From: UKL13-2 sp043773745
GTDB lineage: Bacteria; Pseudomonadota; Gammaproteobacteria; Burkholderiales; Usitatibacteraceae
Length of the DNA stretch: 64,000 nt
Direction: 5' to 3'
Assembly (NCBI GenBank): GCA_043773745.1
Contig: JAYVEV010000071.1
Coordinates: 28,567-92,566 of the forward strand
The position numbers were made by a program, and so were the translations under genes. The stretch's first letter is position 1; the number at the start of each line of letters is the position of its first letter. Below are positions 54,012 to 62,601 of this stretch, piece after piece. Below the pieces are notes generated by a model. The model was given only the letters and a program-made list of their open reading frames with translations. It did no database searches and was not told where the DNA came from.

Positions 54012-55199
54012 ATGCTGATCGATTTTTTTCTAGAATTAAAACAGGCCGGATTGCCAGTATCTGTGAAAGAGTACTTGATGCTGTGTGAAGCCTTGCAGAA
54101 GGGGGTAGCCTATGGAAGTGTCGACGAATTTTACTATTTATCGAGAGCGAGTCTGATCAAGGATGAAACGCATTTCGACCGCTTTGATCGTGCATTTGCA
54201 ACATATTTCAAAGGTGTTGAGGCGCTAGATGCTGCATTGGCAAAGGTGACTAAACAAGATATTCCAGAGGAATGGCTTAAGAAACTAGCCGAACGTTTGT
54301 TGTCGGATGAAGAAAAAACCGAGATCGAAGCGCTCGGCGGTTGGAGTAAATTAATGGAGACCTTGAAGCAACGCTTGGAAGAGCAAAAGGCGCGCCACCA
54401 AGGTGGCAGTAAATGGATTGGTACTGCTGGCACATCGCCTTTCGGGGCTTATGGCTACAATCCGGAAGGTGTTCGCATTGGCCAGGATAAATCGCGTAAC
54501 CGTCGGGCGGTCAAAGTATGGGATCAACGCGAGTATCGCGATTACGACGACAACACCGAGCTTGGTATTCGTAATATCCAGATAGCATTACGACGCTTGC
54601 GAAAATTTGCGCGGACTGGTGCGGAAGAAGAATTGGACATGGACGGAACGATTAAAGCCACCGCCAACAATGCGGGCTATCTTGATTTGAAGCTAATTCC
54701 GGAGCGCCATAACCATGTAAAGATCCTGTTATTTTTGGATGTCGGTGGCTCGATGGATGATTATGTTCATCGCTGTGAAGAATTATTTTCTGCCGCTAAA
54801 ACAGAATTCAAACATCTAGAATATTTTTATTTTCATAATTTTATTTATGAGTCTGTGTGGCGAAATAATCGCTTGCGTCACAGTGAAAAGTTTTCGACGC
54901 TGGATGTGCTCAATAAGTATGGACACGATTACAAACTCATCATTGTTGGCGACGCGACTATGAGTCCTTATGAAATTCTGGAGCCGGGCGGCAGCGTTGA
55001 GCATTGGAATGAAGAGCCTGGCCATATATGGCTTAAGCGAATGACTGATTTTTATCGGCGTTCCGTATGGATTAATCCCACGCCCCAAGCGCATTGGCCC
55101 TGGACACAGTCCGTAAAACTCACGCAAGAACTAATGGCAGACCGTATGCACCCGATGACGGCCGCAGGTCTTGAGCAGGCGATGAAGACGTTAATTTAA
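54012..55199 (+). CDS. VWA domain protein, CoxE-like
   Basis: The 395-residue protein has an N-terminal helical region rich in charged residues (LLSDEEKTEIEALGGWSKLMETLKQRLEEQKARHQGG) and a C-terminal VWA domain (about residues 235-395). The MIDAS motif reads D243-V-G-G-S247 (FLDVGGSMD), a variant of DxSxS common in this CoxE-like family. VWA proteins of this type pair with MoxR ATPases in metallochaperone-like roles. The ATG at 54012 gives the family start MLIDFFLELKQAG; an earlier frame start overlaps the GNAT gene. It is the last gene of the operon; a 15-bp inverted repeat follows its stop. Confidence 0.9.
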   Translation: MLIDFFLELKQAGLPVSVKEYLMLCEALQKGVAYGSVDEFYYLSRASLIKDETHFDRFDRAFATYFKGVEALDAALAKVTKQDIPEEWLKKLAERLLSDEEKTEIEALGGWSKLMETLKQRLEEQKARHQGGSKWIGTAGTSPFGAYGYNPEGVRIGQDKSRNRRAVKVWDQREYRDYDDNTELGIRNIQIALRRLRKFARTGAEEELDMDGTIKATANNAGYLDLKLIPERHNHVKILLFLDVGGSMDDYVHRCEELFSAAKTEFKHLEYFYFHNFIYESVWRNNRLRHSEKFSTLDVLNKYGHDYKLIIVGDATMSPYEILEPGGSVEHWNEEPGHIWLKRMTDFYRRSVWINPTPQAHWPWTQSVKLTQELMADRMHPMTAAGLEQAMKTLI

Positions 55200-55202
55200 A
55201 AC

Positions 55203-55265
55203 GATAAAACATTGTTAACGAGATTTAACAAGTGTGAATTTTTGTAAATGTAACAATGTTTTATC
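55203..55265. promoter_or_regulatory. Perfect 15-bp inverted repeat between VWA gene and regulator
   Basis: GATAAAACATTGTTA (55203-55217) and its exact inverse TAACAATGTTTTATC (55251-55265) flank a 33-base AT-rich spacer. It begins 4 bp past the VWA stop and ends 57 bp before the first response-regulator start. It may end the VWA transcript or act as an operator or promoter element for the regulator. No T-run follows directly. Confidence 0.6.
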
Positions 55266-55321
55266 CACCCGCAGCAAAAAAATCCCTAACCTTGGCTAGA
55301 AGACAAATTTAGGGGTGAATC

Positions 55322-56032
55322 TTGTATATCGCGATCTTGGAAGACGATGTTGATATTGCGGGCATTGTAAAAAAATGGTTAGGGGAAGCAGACCACAACT
55401 GTCGTGTGTTTAGCTCGGGAAAAAAGTTGCTTGCTTGTGCCGACAAGGAGCCATTTGATTTTTATATCCTAGATTGGAATGTTCCGGATATTTCGGGTCT
55501 GGAGGTTGTTCAGTGGCTACGCGAAAAAAACCGAGCTGTCGCGCCTATTTTGTTTGTCACGGTTCGCAATAGCGAAGCAGATGTCGTTGCCGCGCTGGAG
55601 GCAGGGGCAGATGATTTTATGGTCAAGCCCATCAGACGTAATGAACTCGTGGCGAGGATAATCGCGCTGGTCCGGCGCTCGGCGCACAATAAGGTGGAGC
55701 CTGATCAACAGCGTTTCCCGCCTTTCTGTGTTTTGCCTTCTTCGCGACAAATTTTTTTGAATGATGTCTCTATTTCTCTAACCGAGAAAGAGTTTGATCT
55801 CGCTTATTTTTTATTCAAAAATACGGGCAAACTTTTATCGCGACAATATATTTCCGAAACGGTGTGGGGGCGTCCGGCGTCAACGATGTCTAGAACTATC
55901 GATACCCATATTTCACGCATACGAAAAAAATTGAGTTTAGAGCCGAATCATAATTATCGTTTGGTGCCCATTTATAATGTTGGCTATCGTCTTGAACGCA
56001 TAGGCTCTCTACCGATATTAAATATTGTTTAA
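55322..56032 (+). CDS. Orphan OmpR-type response regulator (1)
   Basis: The 236-residue protein has a receiver domain with phospho-acceptor D51 (FYILDWNVPDISG), the acid pocket D8/D9 (LEDDVDIAG), K in the FMVKPIRRNEL loop, and a winged-helix C-terminal domain (SLTEKEFDLAYFLFKNTGKLLSRQYISETVWG...SRTIDTHISRIRKKL). The start is TTG 55322 with GGGGTG 7 bases before it. No histidine kinase gene is adjacent. It is paralogous to the next gene (same D51, same ending), probably from a tandem duplication. Target genes are unknown. Confidence 0.92.
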   Translation: MYIAILEDDVDIAGIVKKWLGEADHNCRVFSSGKKLLACADKEPFDFYILDWNVPDISGLEVVQWLREKNRAVAPILFVTVRNSEADVVAALEAGADDFMVKPIRRNELVARIIALVRRSAHNKVEPDQQRFPPFCVLPSSRQIFLNDVSISLTEKEFDLAYFLFKNTGKLLSRQYISETVWGRPASTMSRTIDTHISRIRKKLSLEPNHNYRLVPIYNVGYRLERIGSLPILNIV

Positions 56033-56049
56033 TGCCCATTGAATAAGCT

Positions 56050-56075
56050 GGAACCTAAACCTATGTTTAGGTTCC
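56050..56075. repeat. 11-bp perfect hairpin between the two regulators
   Basis: GGAACCTAAAC-CTAT-GTTTAGGTTCC forms a clean stem-loop 18 bp after the first regulator. The following bases are not a T-run, so it may be an RNA stabiliser or an operator and not a classic terminator. Confidence 0.6.
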
Positions 56076-56213
56076 GGTGCGCTGCAGTTAGCATATTTAG
56101 TTATGCGTCGATTGGTTGCAAAGTGCATATAAAAACAGCGAATGTGCTTAACTCGTATATTCCGACTAAAATAACCATGCATACACACAATCGCACCTGC
56201 GGAGAGGCACTTA

Positions 56214-56921
56214 ATGAGAATCGCGTTGCTAGAAGATGATGTAGATATCGGATCTGCCATGCAGCAATGGCTGGAGGGTGCGGGCCATACCGTCCATAAT
56301 TTTATATCGGGTAAAGCAATCGTTCGCGAGGTGGGGCGTGAAAGTTATGATCTATTCGTGCTTGATTGGCATGTGCCAGATTTATCGGGTGAAGAGGTGC
56401 TTAAATGGCTGCGAGAAAAACAACAGTCTGTGACTCCGGTGCTCTTCGCGACCAGCCGCGATTCTGAAGAGGATATTGTCTCCGCCCTGACTAATGGCGC
56501 GGACGATTACATGATCAAGCCGGTACGCCGATTAGAACTTTTGGCGCGTGTTGAGGCGCTACTAAGGCGTGCGCGACCGAAAACGGCAGAAGCAGATGGC
56601 ATAGACCTTCCGCCTTATCGGATTGATGTTGCTAATAGAGTGGTTAATTTTGACGGCGCTGATGTTGAAATGACCGATAAGGAATACGACCTAACATTAT
56701 TTTTGTTTAAAAATTTGGGTAGATTATTGTCCCGTGGGCATATTTCTGAAAGTGTATGGGGACGGAGTGCTGAGGTTCAATCACGCACGGTCGATACGCA
56801 TATCAGCCGTATTCGCAAGAAGCTCGAATTTGGGCCAGAGCGCGGACTGCGGTTGACGCCCATTTATAATTTTGGTTATCGCCTCGAGCGTGTAACAAAC
56901 ACCGACAAACCGATTGTCTGA
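56214..56921 (+). CDS. Orphan OmpR-type response regulator (2)
   Basis: The 235-residue protein resembles its neighbour: receiver domain with D51 (FVLDWHVPDLSG), LEDDVDIGSAM, the lysine loop YMIKPVRRLEL, and a winged-helix domain (MTDKEYDLTLFLFKNLGRLLSRGHISESVWG...SRTVDTHISRIRKKLEF). The N-terminus MRIALLEDDVDIG and GGAG ribosome site before ATG 56214 are clear. No kinase is adjacent. Both regulators end with a similar YN.GYRLER...IV sequence, supporting tandem duplication and divergence. Confidence 0.93.
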   Translation: MRIALLEDDVDIGSAMQQWLEGAGHTVHNFISGKAIVREVGRESYDLFVLDWHVPDLSGEEVLKWLREKQQSVTPVLFATSRDSEEDIVSALTNGADDYMIKPVRRLELLARVEALLRRARPKTAEADGIDLPPYRIDVANRVVNFDGADVEMTDKEYDLTLFLFKNLGRLLSRGHISESVWGRSAEVQSRTVDTHISRIRKKLEFGPERGLRLTPIYNFGYRLERVTNTDKPIV

Positions 56922-57003
56922 TCACCGTGGCGTCAAAAAATTTTGGGTGTAAATACACTAACAGGTTCACAAACCGGCTGCCTGTAACTCAGGTGTCAGC
57001 AGA

Positions 57004-58056
57004 TTAGTTAATCGCCGAGAAAGTGTAGATACCGTCGGCATTCAGCGTACGCTTGGCTCGCCCGGCATACCAGAGATAATGTAAATGTGCGATGGCCTCA
57101 CCAATCGCAAACACCAGTTGGTGGTTATCTAGTTCGCGTTTGAATAGCACGGGCAAAATTTCTGCTGCTGATTTAGGCTCACGGAGGGCTTCTATGAGTT
57201 CTGCCAAGCGCTTTTCATGATGAAGCGCCAACTCTGAAATCCGTTCATGCAGCCCCGTAAAGACGCGGTCATGCGATGGCAGTACCAAAGTAGATGATGG
57301 CAGAGGTGAAAATTTAAGCATGCTGTCGAGAAATTGCTTTAGCGGATTCGCCTCTGGCTGATTTCCCCAAACCCCAACATTGGTCGTGATTCGTGGCAAT
57401 ACCTGATCACCTGAAATCAATATAGTGTCACCGTTGTTAAAATCGTTGGAAAACAATACCGCATGCTCAGGGGCATGGCCGAATACAGTCATCACTGACC
57501 ATTGTCGCTGGCCAATCCAGAACTTATCACCGTCCATCAGCCGATGATATTGATGTGGCACATTCGGCACACCGCGCTTATAGGCACCACTTCGCTCGTT
57601 TTGGGCGGCAGCGAAATCGGGGCGAATTTTAGCAAGCCCATGCGCTATGAACAACGCTGCCGTATTGGCCCGATCAAATCCCGATGTGTCTTCAGCTGCG
57701 GCATGGGCAGATAAAAATTCTGCGGCTGTCATCCAGACCGGCGCACCGGTGCGCTCATGCAGCCACGCAGCACATCCCACATGGTCTGGATGATAGTGCG
57801 TCACAATAATTCGCTTGATGGGCAAACCCCGCATGATCCCAGCAAGGTGACGCTCCCATAGCTCGTGCGTATTGGCTACTCCGTATCCGGTATCAACGAT
57901 AGTCCAGCCATCACTGTTCGCATCGTTGTCTTCTAGCAGCCATAAATTGATATGGTCAAGCTTGAACGGTAGCGGCATACGAATCCAGTAAATGCCTGGC
58001 GCAACTAGGATAGATTCACCTAGTGTAGGTGGCACCTCGTGCGGGTAAACAATCAC
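57004..58056 (-). CDS. Metallo-beta-lactamase-fold hydrolase
   Basis: The 350-residue protein has the MBL metal motif THYHPDHVG (about residues 87-95), then ISGDQVLPRITT for the second metal, and a C-terminal helical extension (HHEKRLAELIEALREPKSAAEILP) like the winged-helix tail of the LACTB2/glyoxalase-II-like group. It probably hydrolyses a thioester or CoA-like substrate. The start is GTG 58056 (GTG-ATT-GTT, giving MIVYPHEVPP) with an AGGGATAG ribosome site. It is on the minus strand between the regulators and the cyclase gene and has no clear partner. Confidence 0.87.
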   Translation of the reverse strand: MIVYPHEVPPTLGESILVAPGIYWIRMPLPFKLDHINLWLLEDNDANSDGWTIVDTGYGVANTHELWERHLAGIMRGLPIKRIIVTHYHPDHVGCAAWLHERTGAPVWMTAAEFLSAHAAAEDTSGFDRANTAALFIAHGLAKIRPDFAAAQNERSGAYKRGVPNVPHQYHRLMDGDKFWIGQRQWSVMTVFGHAPEHAVLFSNDFNNGDTILISGDQVLPRITTNVGVWGNQPEANPLKQFLDSMLKFSPLPSSTLVLPSHDRVFTGLHERISELALHHEKRLAELIEALREPKSAAEILPVLFKRELDNHQLVFAIGEAIAHLHYLWYAGRAKRTLNADGIYTFSAIN

Positions 58057-58111
58057 CTAGCTATCCCTCTAAAGTGGGGGATAAAGTATCGGCGAGTAAG
58101 TTCACAACACA

Positions 58112-60382
58112 CTATTTGGTCGTAGCTACAAACACGCCATCCCAATTTTTACCGGGCGGATTAATCCGGAAATTGGCAATGCGTTGGAGGTACACCTTAT
58201 AAACTTTGCGCTGGGGATCCGCGTGGGTCAGTGCGGTTAGCATTTGCTCGGCCTCATCCCATCGCTGTTCTTTATAACGATCCAGAGCGCGATGGAAACG
58301 CTCAATTTCGTCCAGTATCTGATCGACGACCTCGCCTTTTAAGCCGACGGGTTCATAGATACTGATGGGCTCTAATTTGCCCTTGACGCGTATCCGGTCT
58401 AGCTCGCGATACACCACAATCGGCACCGTGTTAACGATATTTTCGGAGACTAAAATGCCGACACCATATTCTTTGGTCTGCCCTTCCAGGCGTGCTGCCA
58501 AGTTCACCGCATCTCCCATCACGGTATAGGCGCGGCGGAAGGTTGAGCCCATGTCACCGACTGCCATTACGCCACAGTTTAGGCCAACCCCGATTTCCAG
58601 TTTTGGCCAGCCTCGTTTGATGTATTCCGGGCCCATTTCCTTGATCCGTTTTTGCATGGCCAGCGCTGACATCAGCGCATGCTCCGCGTGCTTTTCATCG
58701 ACTAATGGAGCCCCCCAAAAAGCCATGATCGCGTCGCCAATGTATTTATCGATGGTGCCGCGTTGGGCTTGAATCGTCTGAGTCATATCCGTGAGATAGG
58801 TATTCATCATCGCGGTAAGTTCAGTCGCGGAAAGTCCTTCGGAAATCGAAGTGAAATTACGGACATCGGAAAACAGTACCGTCATATCGCGGCTTTCGCC
58901 TTGTGTGGAATAGTTCGTTGGATTTTTCGCCATTTCTGCCACCAATTCCTTCGGTACATAAGTGCCAAAGATGCCGGTGATCTGATTCTTCGAACGCGTC
59001 TCGACAAAAAATCCGTAAGCCATATTGAACAGGTACAGGATGCCGATCATCAATAGTGGCATCGCCAGAGGCAGCACCAGACTATTGCTCCACCAATACA
59101 TATTGAATGCAATCAACATGATGGCCGTTGCAAACACGGTAATGGTTGACCACAAGGGATTCAATTTGACGAGGGCCATGGCAAGCAACAGGCCAACAAT
59201 TAATATCATGAAAAGTTTGATGGCAAATTCGTAATGCGGCTTTCGCTTGATATTGTTATCGAGGTAGCCAGAGATCATATTGGCGTGCGTTTCAACGCCG
59301 GGATAGATCTCATCGACGGGCGTATTACGCAAGTCAAACAAGCCCTGCGCAGAGGTGCCGATCAGCGCGATTTTCCCCTCCAATTCGCCCGGGGTCAATT
59401 TCCCTTGCATCACGTCAGTCGCAGAAATATATCGGAACATCGGGTATTTGCCACGAAATGGAATAAGTGCCGTTCCGTCATCATCAATAGCGATTTTTGT
59501 TTTATTGCCGAACTGGACATTTTCCAAGCGAACTATGCCGTCACCTTCATCCTCCCGCATTTTGATACGTATAGGCTCATTATCAAGATAGGCTCGGTAA
59601 ACGGCGGTTGAGAGTGATTCATAGAAGCCATCTTTGTAACGAATGAAAATGGGCACGCGACGTAGTACACCATCAAAATCGATACGAGGCAAAATATGTC
59701 CCGTGGCCGATGCAGCATCTTGCAGAGATTTAAGATTGCCACTAAAACCGTCAATAGAGGCTGAAAAAAATGGCTTGCCGCTAAATGTACTGCTGGTAAA
59801 AGTCGGTGGCGGCAATACGCCTAGTTCCAGAAAAGTTAATTGTTCGCTACGTTGGTTATTGGCGGCGAATGCCAGCACCACGGAATGTTTTTTGATTTCA
59901 TCTGCGAATCGCGCGTCATAGTCTAATGACGGTCGAATCTCAGCTAATTTCTCCTGAAATTCTGTACTAGACTTGAATTCATTTTTAGCCAGAGCCTCAA
60001 GTTTTGGCAACCCCGAACTGGCATCAGGCTCGGTAAAAATCACGTCAAAGCCAGCAACTTTTATCTTGTAAACGTCAAATAACTGCCTTAACAGTAGTAC
60101 CCATTTATCTCGCCCCAACGGCCAGCGACCTTCTGCCGCAAGAGTCTTTTCATCTATATCAATAATGACAATACGTGGATCACTTTTGCTGGGCATCGTC
60201 GCACGGAGCCGGGTGTCATAGGCCTGTAATTCCAGGCGCTGAAAAAATGTAACCGGTTCGCCGAACATATAGTTCAAGACGAATAAGGCCACAATGCCAA
60301 CTCCTAATCCAGCGCGAAAAGTAGCGTCAAAAGATGAAAAATATTTCGCCCATAGGCGCTTGAAATCAAACTTGGCGTTCAT
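58112..60382 (-). CDS. CHASE2-domain class III adenylate/guanylate cyclase
   Basis: The 756-residue protein has an N-terminal membrane helix (about residues 23-41), a periplasmic CHASE2 domain (about 50-360; DPRIVIIDIDEKTLAAEGRWPLGRDKW, GKIALIGTSAQGLFDLRNTPVDEIYPGVETHANMI), three membrane helices (about 365-440) and a class III cyclase domain (about 480-660) with FSDVRNFTSISE for metal binding and IDKYIGDAIMAFWGAP. The C-terminal 90 residues have a TPR-like helical tail. It makes cAMP or cGMP in response to an outside signal. ATG 60382 was chosen over an earlier frame start because of the family N-terminus and GGGGA ribosome site. Upstream 60383-60663 shows no confident gene. Confidence 0.92.
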   Translation of the reverse strand: MNAKFDFKRLWAKYFSSFDATFRAGLGVGIVALFVLNYMFGEPVTFFQRLELQAYDTRLRATMPSKSDPRIVIIDIDEKTLAAEGRWPLGRDKWVLLLRQLFDVYKIKVAGFDVIFTEPDASSGLPKLEALAKNEFKSSTEFQEKLAEIRPSLDYDARFADEIKKHSVVLAFAANNQRSEQLTFLELGVLPPPTFTSSTFSGKPFFSASIDGFSGNLKSLQDAASATGHILPRIDFDGVLRRVPIFIRYKDGFYESLSTAVYRAYLDNEPIRIKMREDEGDGIVRLENVQFGNKTKIAIDDDGTALIPFRGKYPMFRYISATDVMQGKLTPGELEGKIALIGTSAQGLFDLRNTPVDEIYPGVETHANMISGYLDNNIKRKPHYEFAIKLFMILIVGLLLAMALVKLNPLWSTITVFATAIMLIAFNMYWWSNSLVLPLAMPLLMIGILYLFNMAYGFFVETRSKNQITGIFGTYVPKELVAEMAKNPTNYSTQGESRDMTVLFSDVRNFTSISEGLSATELTAMMNTYLTDMTQTIQAQRGTIDKYIGDAIMAFWGAPLVDEKHAEHALMSALAMQKRIKEMGPEYIKRGWPKLEIGVGLNCGVMAVGDMGSTFRRAYTVMGDAVNLAARLEGQTKEYGVGILVSENIVNTVPIVVYRELDRIRVKGKLEPISIYEPVGLKGEVVDQILDEIERFHRALDRYKEQRWDEAEQMLTALTHADPQRKVYKVYLQRIANFRINPPGKNWDGVFVATTK

Positions 60383-60663
60383 CGTGCGTCCCCGCTTATG
60401 TTTTTTTGTTGAGTGTTTTTGATGAGGCGGAATATATCGATTTCTGTTGAAGATAAAGATTGAACCGAGTTTTCCATGACGGAGATTGTTACATATTTGA
60501 ATGCAGGCTTGGAAATACCCTGCGTATGGCGGGGCCAATTTCCACTGACACTTGCTGGTGGCAGAGAGTAGCCGCCCAATTGAGCTGAGCCCGCGGTCAC
60601 TGTTGGCTGGCCATGCTCACCTCGGGTGAGGCAATGTCACTCAAGAGGGGCGCCGCTGCGGAG

Positions 60664-60875
60664 GGGATCGACAACAGCTAGCAATTTGTTGGAGTTGTCA
60701 TCGATCCCAGTACTATCCCCCTCCTGACCAAACATATTTTTTATGTGTAGGTTTGAAATGCCCAGTCCATGATCTCAAGGCCGTCCTTACCGAGCGGATT
60801 TTCCAAACTTTGCCCTTCCGCAGAGCTAGAACCGTCGATTGATGGCGCATAACACCGTACCACCATTTTTTGCAT
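60664..60875 (-). pseudogene. Broken dihydrofolate-reductase-family (RibD C-terminal-like) gene
   Basis: From ATG 60875 a 44-codon frame reads MQKMVVRCYAPSIDG...GQSLENPLG...GLEIMDWAFQTYT and stops at 60741. In the next frame the sequence goes on as MFGQEGDSTGIDD, a stretch that follows the WAF-x-T block in this family. One base is therefore missing near 60741. After IDD the similarity ends and the frame closes at about 60650, so most of the gene is gone. It starts 1 bp after the SRPBCC stop, as the fourth gene of the ArsR operon. A dihydrofolate-reductase-family enzyme often follows ArsR-SRPBCC genes. Confidence 0.6.
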
Positions 60876-60876
60876 T

Positions 60877-61368
60877 TCAGTTTCCTTCGAGATTAGTGGG
60901 ATGGGGATTCATATCGGGACTTATTTTCCCGAGATACGCATCCAGCTTGGCAAGGTGTTGCTTGCCGCCCTCGATAGCACCGTATTTCTCCACAACTTCG
61001 TTGAGGGCTTCTTTGCTCGGGAAAGTCTGACGAATCGTTACCAGCGTGCCATTGGCGGTTTCTTGCAGATCGATGTTGGTTTCAAACCAAACGCGTTCGC
61101 CATCGCCGTGGTCAAACAACAGATGCGCCGGTGGTGATATTTCCTTGAACACCACGTGGTTGGGGTAGCGTGTGCCATCTGGGGCTACCATGACAAATAT
61201 CCAGGCGCCGCCCACCCGAAAATCCATCTTGACGTCTTCGTTTTTGAAGCCGTCCGGTCCCCACCACTGGTTTTGGTGCTCAGTCACCGTCATGGCCAGC
61301 CACACCAGCGCGCGCGGGAAACGCACCTCCCGCTGAAGTACGAGCTCGCGGTCGTTGAGTGTTGCCAT
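60877..61368 (-). CDS. SRPBCC/AHSA1 family protein (1)
   Basis: The 163-residue protein has the START-like/AHSA1 fold: REVRFPRALVWLAMTVTEHQNQWWGPDGF, MDFRVGGAWIFVMVAPDG, PPAHLLFDHGDGERVWFETNIDLQE and a closing helix EGGKQHLAKLDAYL. Such proteins bind hydrophobic ligands; no enzyme activity is assigned. ATG 61368 overlaps the stop of the neighbouring SRPBCC gene by one base (TGATG). It is third in an operon with arsR; the broken DHFR-like gene follows. Confidence 0.88.
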   Translation of the reverse strand: MATLNDRELVLQREVRFPRALVWLAMTVTEHQNQWWGPDGFKNEDVKMDFRVGGAWIFVMVAPDGTRYPNHVVFKEISPPAHLLFDHGDGERVWFETNIDLQETANGTLVTIRQTFPSKEALNEVVEKYGAIEGGKQHLAKLDAYLGKISPDMNPHPTNLEGN

Positions 61369-61877
61369 CAAATTCCCCGCTGAATCATGGCTACCAGTTG
61401 GTCTAGTGCCGTACCCCAGCCACCCTCAAAGCCCATTGCTGCGTGCTTTTTACAGCCTGCCTCGTCGGCATGAATCACGGTGGCGGTGTAGCGGGTGCCC
61501 TGGTCTGCGTCGGCCAGTTGAATCATGGCGGTGAACATGAACTCGGTGTCGATGTCACCGCACGTGGCCGTTGGGTTGCTGGGCCGGTAGCCGGGTAGCA
61601 GGGCATTGGTCCACACTAGCCTCTCAAGCGGAACCACGTCCAGGTAACAACCCGCATTGGGAAATTCAACCCCTTCGGGCGACTGCATTGTAGTTCTAAA
61701 TATGCCACCAGGGCGCAAATCAATTTCGCAGTCAATCGTCTTCCATGGCAATGGGCAAAACCAGGGCTTGAGCAGTTCCGGCTCGGTCCAGGCGCGCCAC
61801 ACCAGGGCTCTAGGTACATTTACGATTCGTGTGAAGCTGAGGTCTAGTGTCGAGTTGGACTGGCACGTGGGCTTCAT
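61368..61877 (-). CDS. SRPBCC/AHSA1 family protein (2)
   Basis: The 169-residue protein shows SFTRIVNVPRALVWRAWTEPELLKPWFCPLPWKTIDCEIDLRPGGIFRTTMQSPEG, the classic AHSA1 N-terminus, and a C-terminal helix GFEGGWGTALDQLVAMI. It is related to the next gene but only partly similar, so an old duplication. It starts 4 bp before the arsR stop (ATGA overlap) and is clearly translated with it. Ligand unknown. Confidence 0.88.
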   Translation of the reverse strand: MKPTCQSNSTLDLSFTRIVNVPRALVWRAWTEPELLKPWFCPLPWKTIDCEIDLRPGGIFRTTMQSPEGVEFPNAGCYLDVVPLERLVWTNALLPGYRPSNPTATCGDIDTEFMFTAMIQLADADQGTRYTATVIHADEAGCKKHAAMGFEGGWGTALDQLVAMIQRGI

Positions 61878-62263
61878 GTTTTGTCTCCTGGTGTGGGAGT
61901 TGAGTTAGGTGGGGGTTGCAGGGTGAGTAAGTAGGCATCCAGGCGGTCCAGCCGGTCTTCCCAGATTTGTTTGTATTGGCCGATCCAGTCCATGGCTTGC
62001 TTGAGGTTTTCACCTTCAATGCGGCAGGGCCGCCATTGCGCGTCGCGCCCTTTACTGATGAGGCCAGCGTTGTGCAGCACCTTGATGTGCTTGGACACGG
62101 CGGGCAAACTCATCGCAAAGGGTCCTGCCAACTCATTGACAGACGCTTCGCCCAGGGCCAGTCGCGTGAGCATCGCCCGCCGTGTCGGGTCGGCCAGTGC
62201 GGCAAACGTCGCACTGAGGATGTCAAAATTTGTTTGCGCTTGCATCGGCGTAGGCTCTTTCAT
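61874..62263 (-). CDS. ArsR family transcriptional regulator
   Basis: The 129-residue protein has a winged-helix domain: FAALADPTRRAMLTRLALGEASVNELAGPFAMSLPAVSKHIKVLHNAGLISKGRDAQWRPCRIE (about residues 16-79). This subgroup, with DPTRRAML and WRPCRIE, is usually next to SRPBCC genes and lacks metal-binding cysteines. It is the first gene of the operon, and a palindrome AACCAATTGGTT covers the start region (62268-62279), so it probably represses itself and the SRPBCC genes. Start ATG 62263; a second Met lies at residue 7. Confidence 0.92.
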   Translation of the reverse strand: MKEPTPMQAQTNFDILSATFAALADPTRRAMLTRLALGEASVNELAGPFAMSLPAVSKHIKVLHNAGLISKGRDAQWRPCRIEGENLKQAMDWIGQYKQIWEDRLDRLDAYLLTLQPPPNSTPTPGDKT

Positions 62264-62264
62264 A

Positions 62265-62281
62265 TTAAACCAATTGGTTAA
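62265..62281. promoter_or_regulatory. Likely ArsR operator
   Basis: TTAAACCAATTGGTTAA is a near-perfect palindrome directly upstream of the arsR ATG. An AACCAATTGGTT-like sequence is often seen before ArsR-SRPBCC operons. Binding here would block the promoter. Confidence 0.7.
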
Positions 62282-62343
62282 TTATAGAGTCGGTATCAAG
62301 AATCGTCAAGTCAGTAGGGTGTTCTCGAACAAATCTGGACATG

Positions 62344-62378
62344 AAAAAAGCCGATTTCCCTATGGGAAACCGGCTTTT
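62344..62378. terminator. Bidirectional hairpin terminator
   Basis: AAAAAAGCCGATTTCCC-TAT-GGGAAACCGGCTTTT forms an 11-bp-plus stem with one mismatch, A-run on one side and T-run on the other. It lies 24 bp before the ssrA-like remnant at 62402, in the same relation as the ssrA terminator to ssrA. Confidence 0.75.
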
Positions 62379-62401
62379 AACTTGCTGCTTACATCTACTG
62401 T

Positions 62402-62462
62402 TTGGTGGCGGAACACGGAACCGAACCGGCGGCCGCTCTTAACACCAAGTCCGTCCGCAAGC
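62402..62462 (-). other. Degenerate ssrA 3'-end-like sequence (possible att scar)
   Basis: Read on the minus strand it ends GGTTCGGTTCCGTGTTCCGCCACCA, a T-arm-like segment with CCA. It agrees with the ssrA 3' end (63692-63725) in about 24 of 34 positions, and CGTCCGCAAGC (62452-62462) recurs exactly at 63719-63729. The rest of 62282-62679 holds a terminator and the promoter region of the toxin-antitoxin pair. Confidence 0.4.
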
Positions 62463-62601
62463 TTGTAGTCCCAGATTTAGAACAAACGGCCGATTTCGTG
62501 GTCGTTCGCCCGGTCAAGCATGCCGTCGCGGTCGCGATTTTCGATGCGGGCAATGGTAGCCAGTCGCCATCCGAGTTGGCGAGCAGAATGGAAGCGCCGG
62601 A

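Noticed and set aside
60379..60600. Minus-strand frame of up to 73 codons (inner ATG gives MENSVQSLSSTEIDIFRLIKN...) overlapping the cyclase start by ATGA
   Set aside because: The 4-bp overlap suggests coupling, but the frame has no recognised motif and the cyclase has its own ribosome site.
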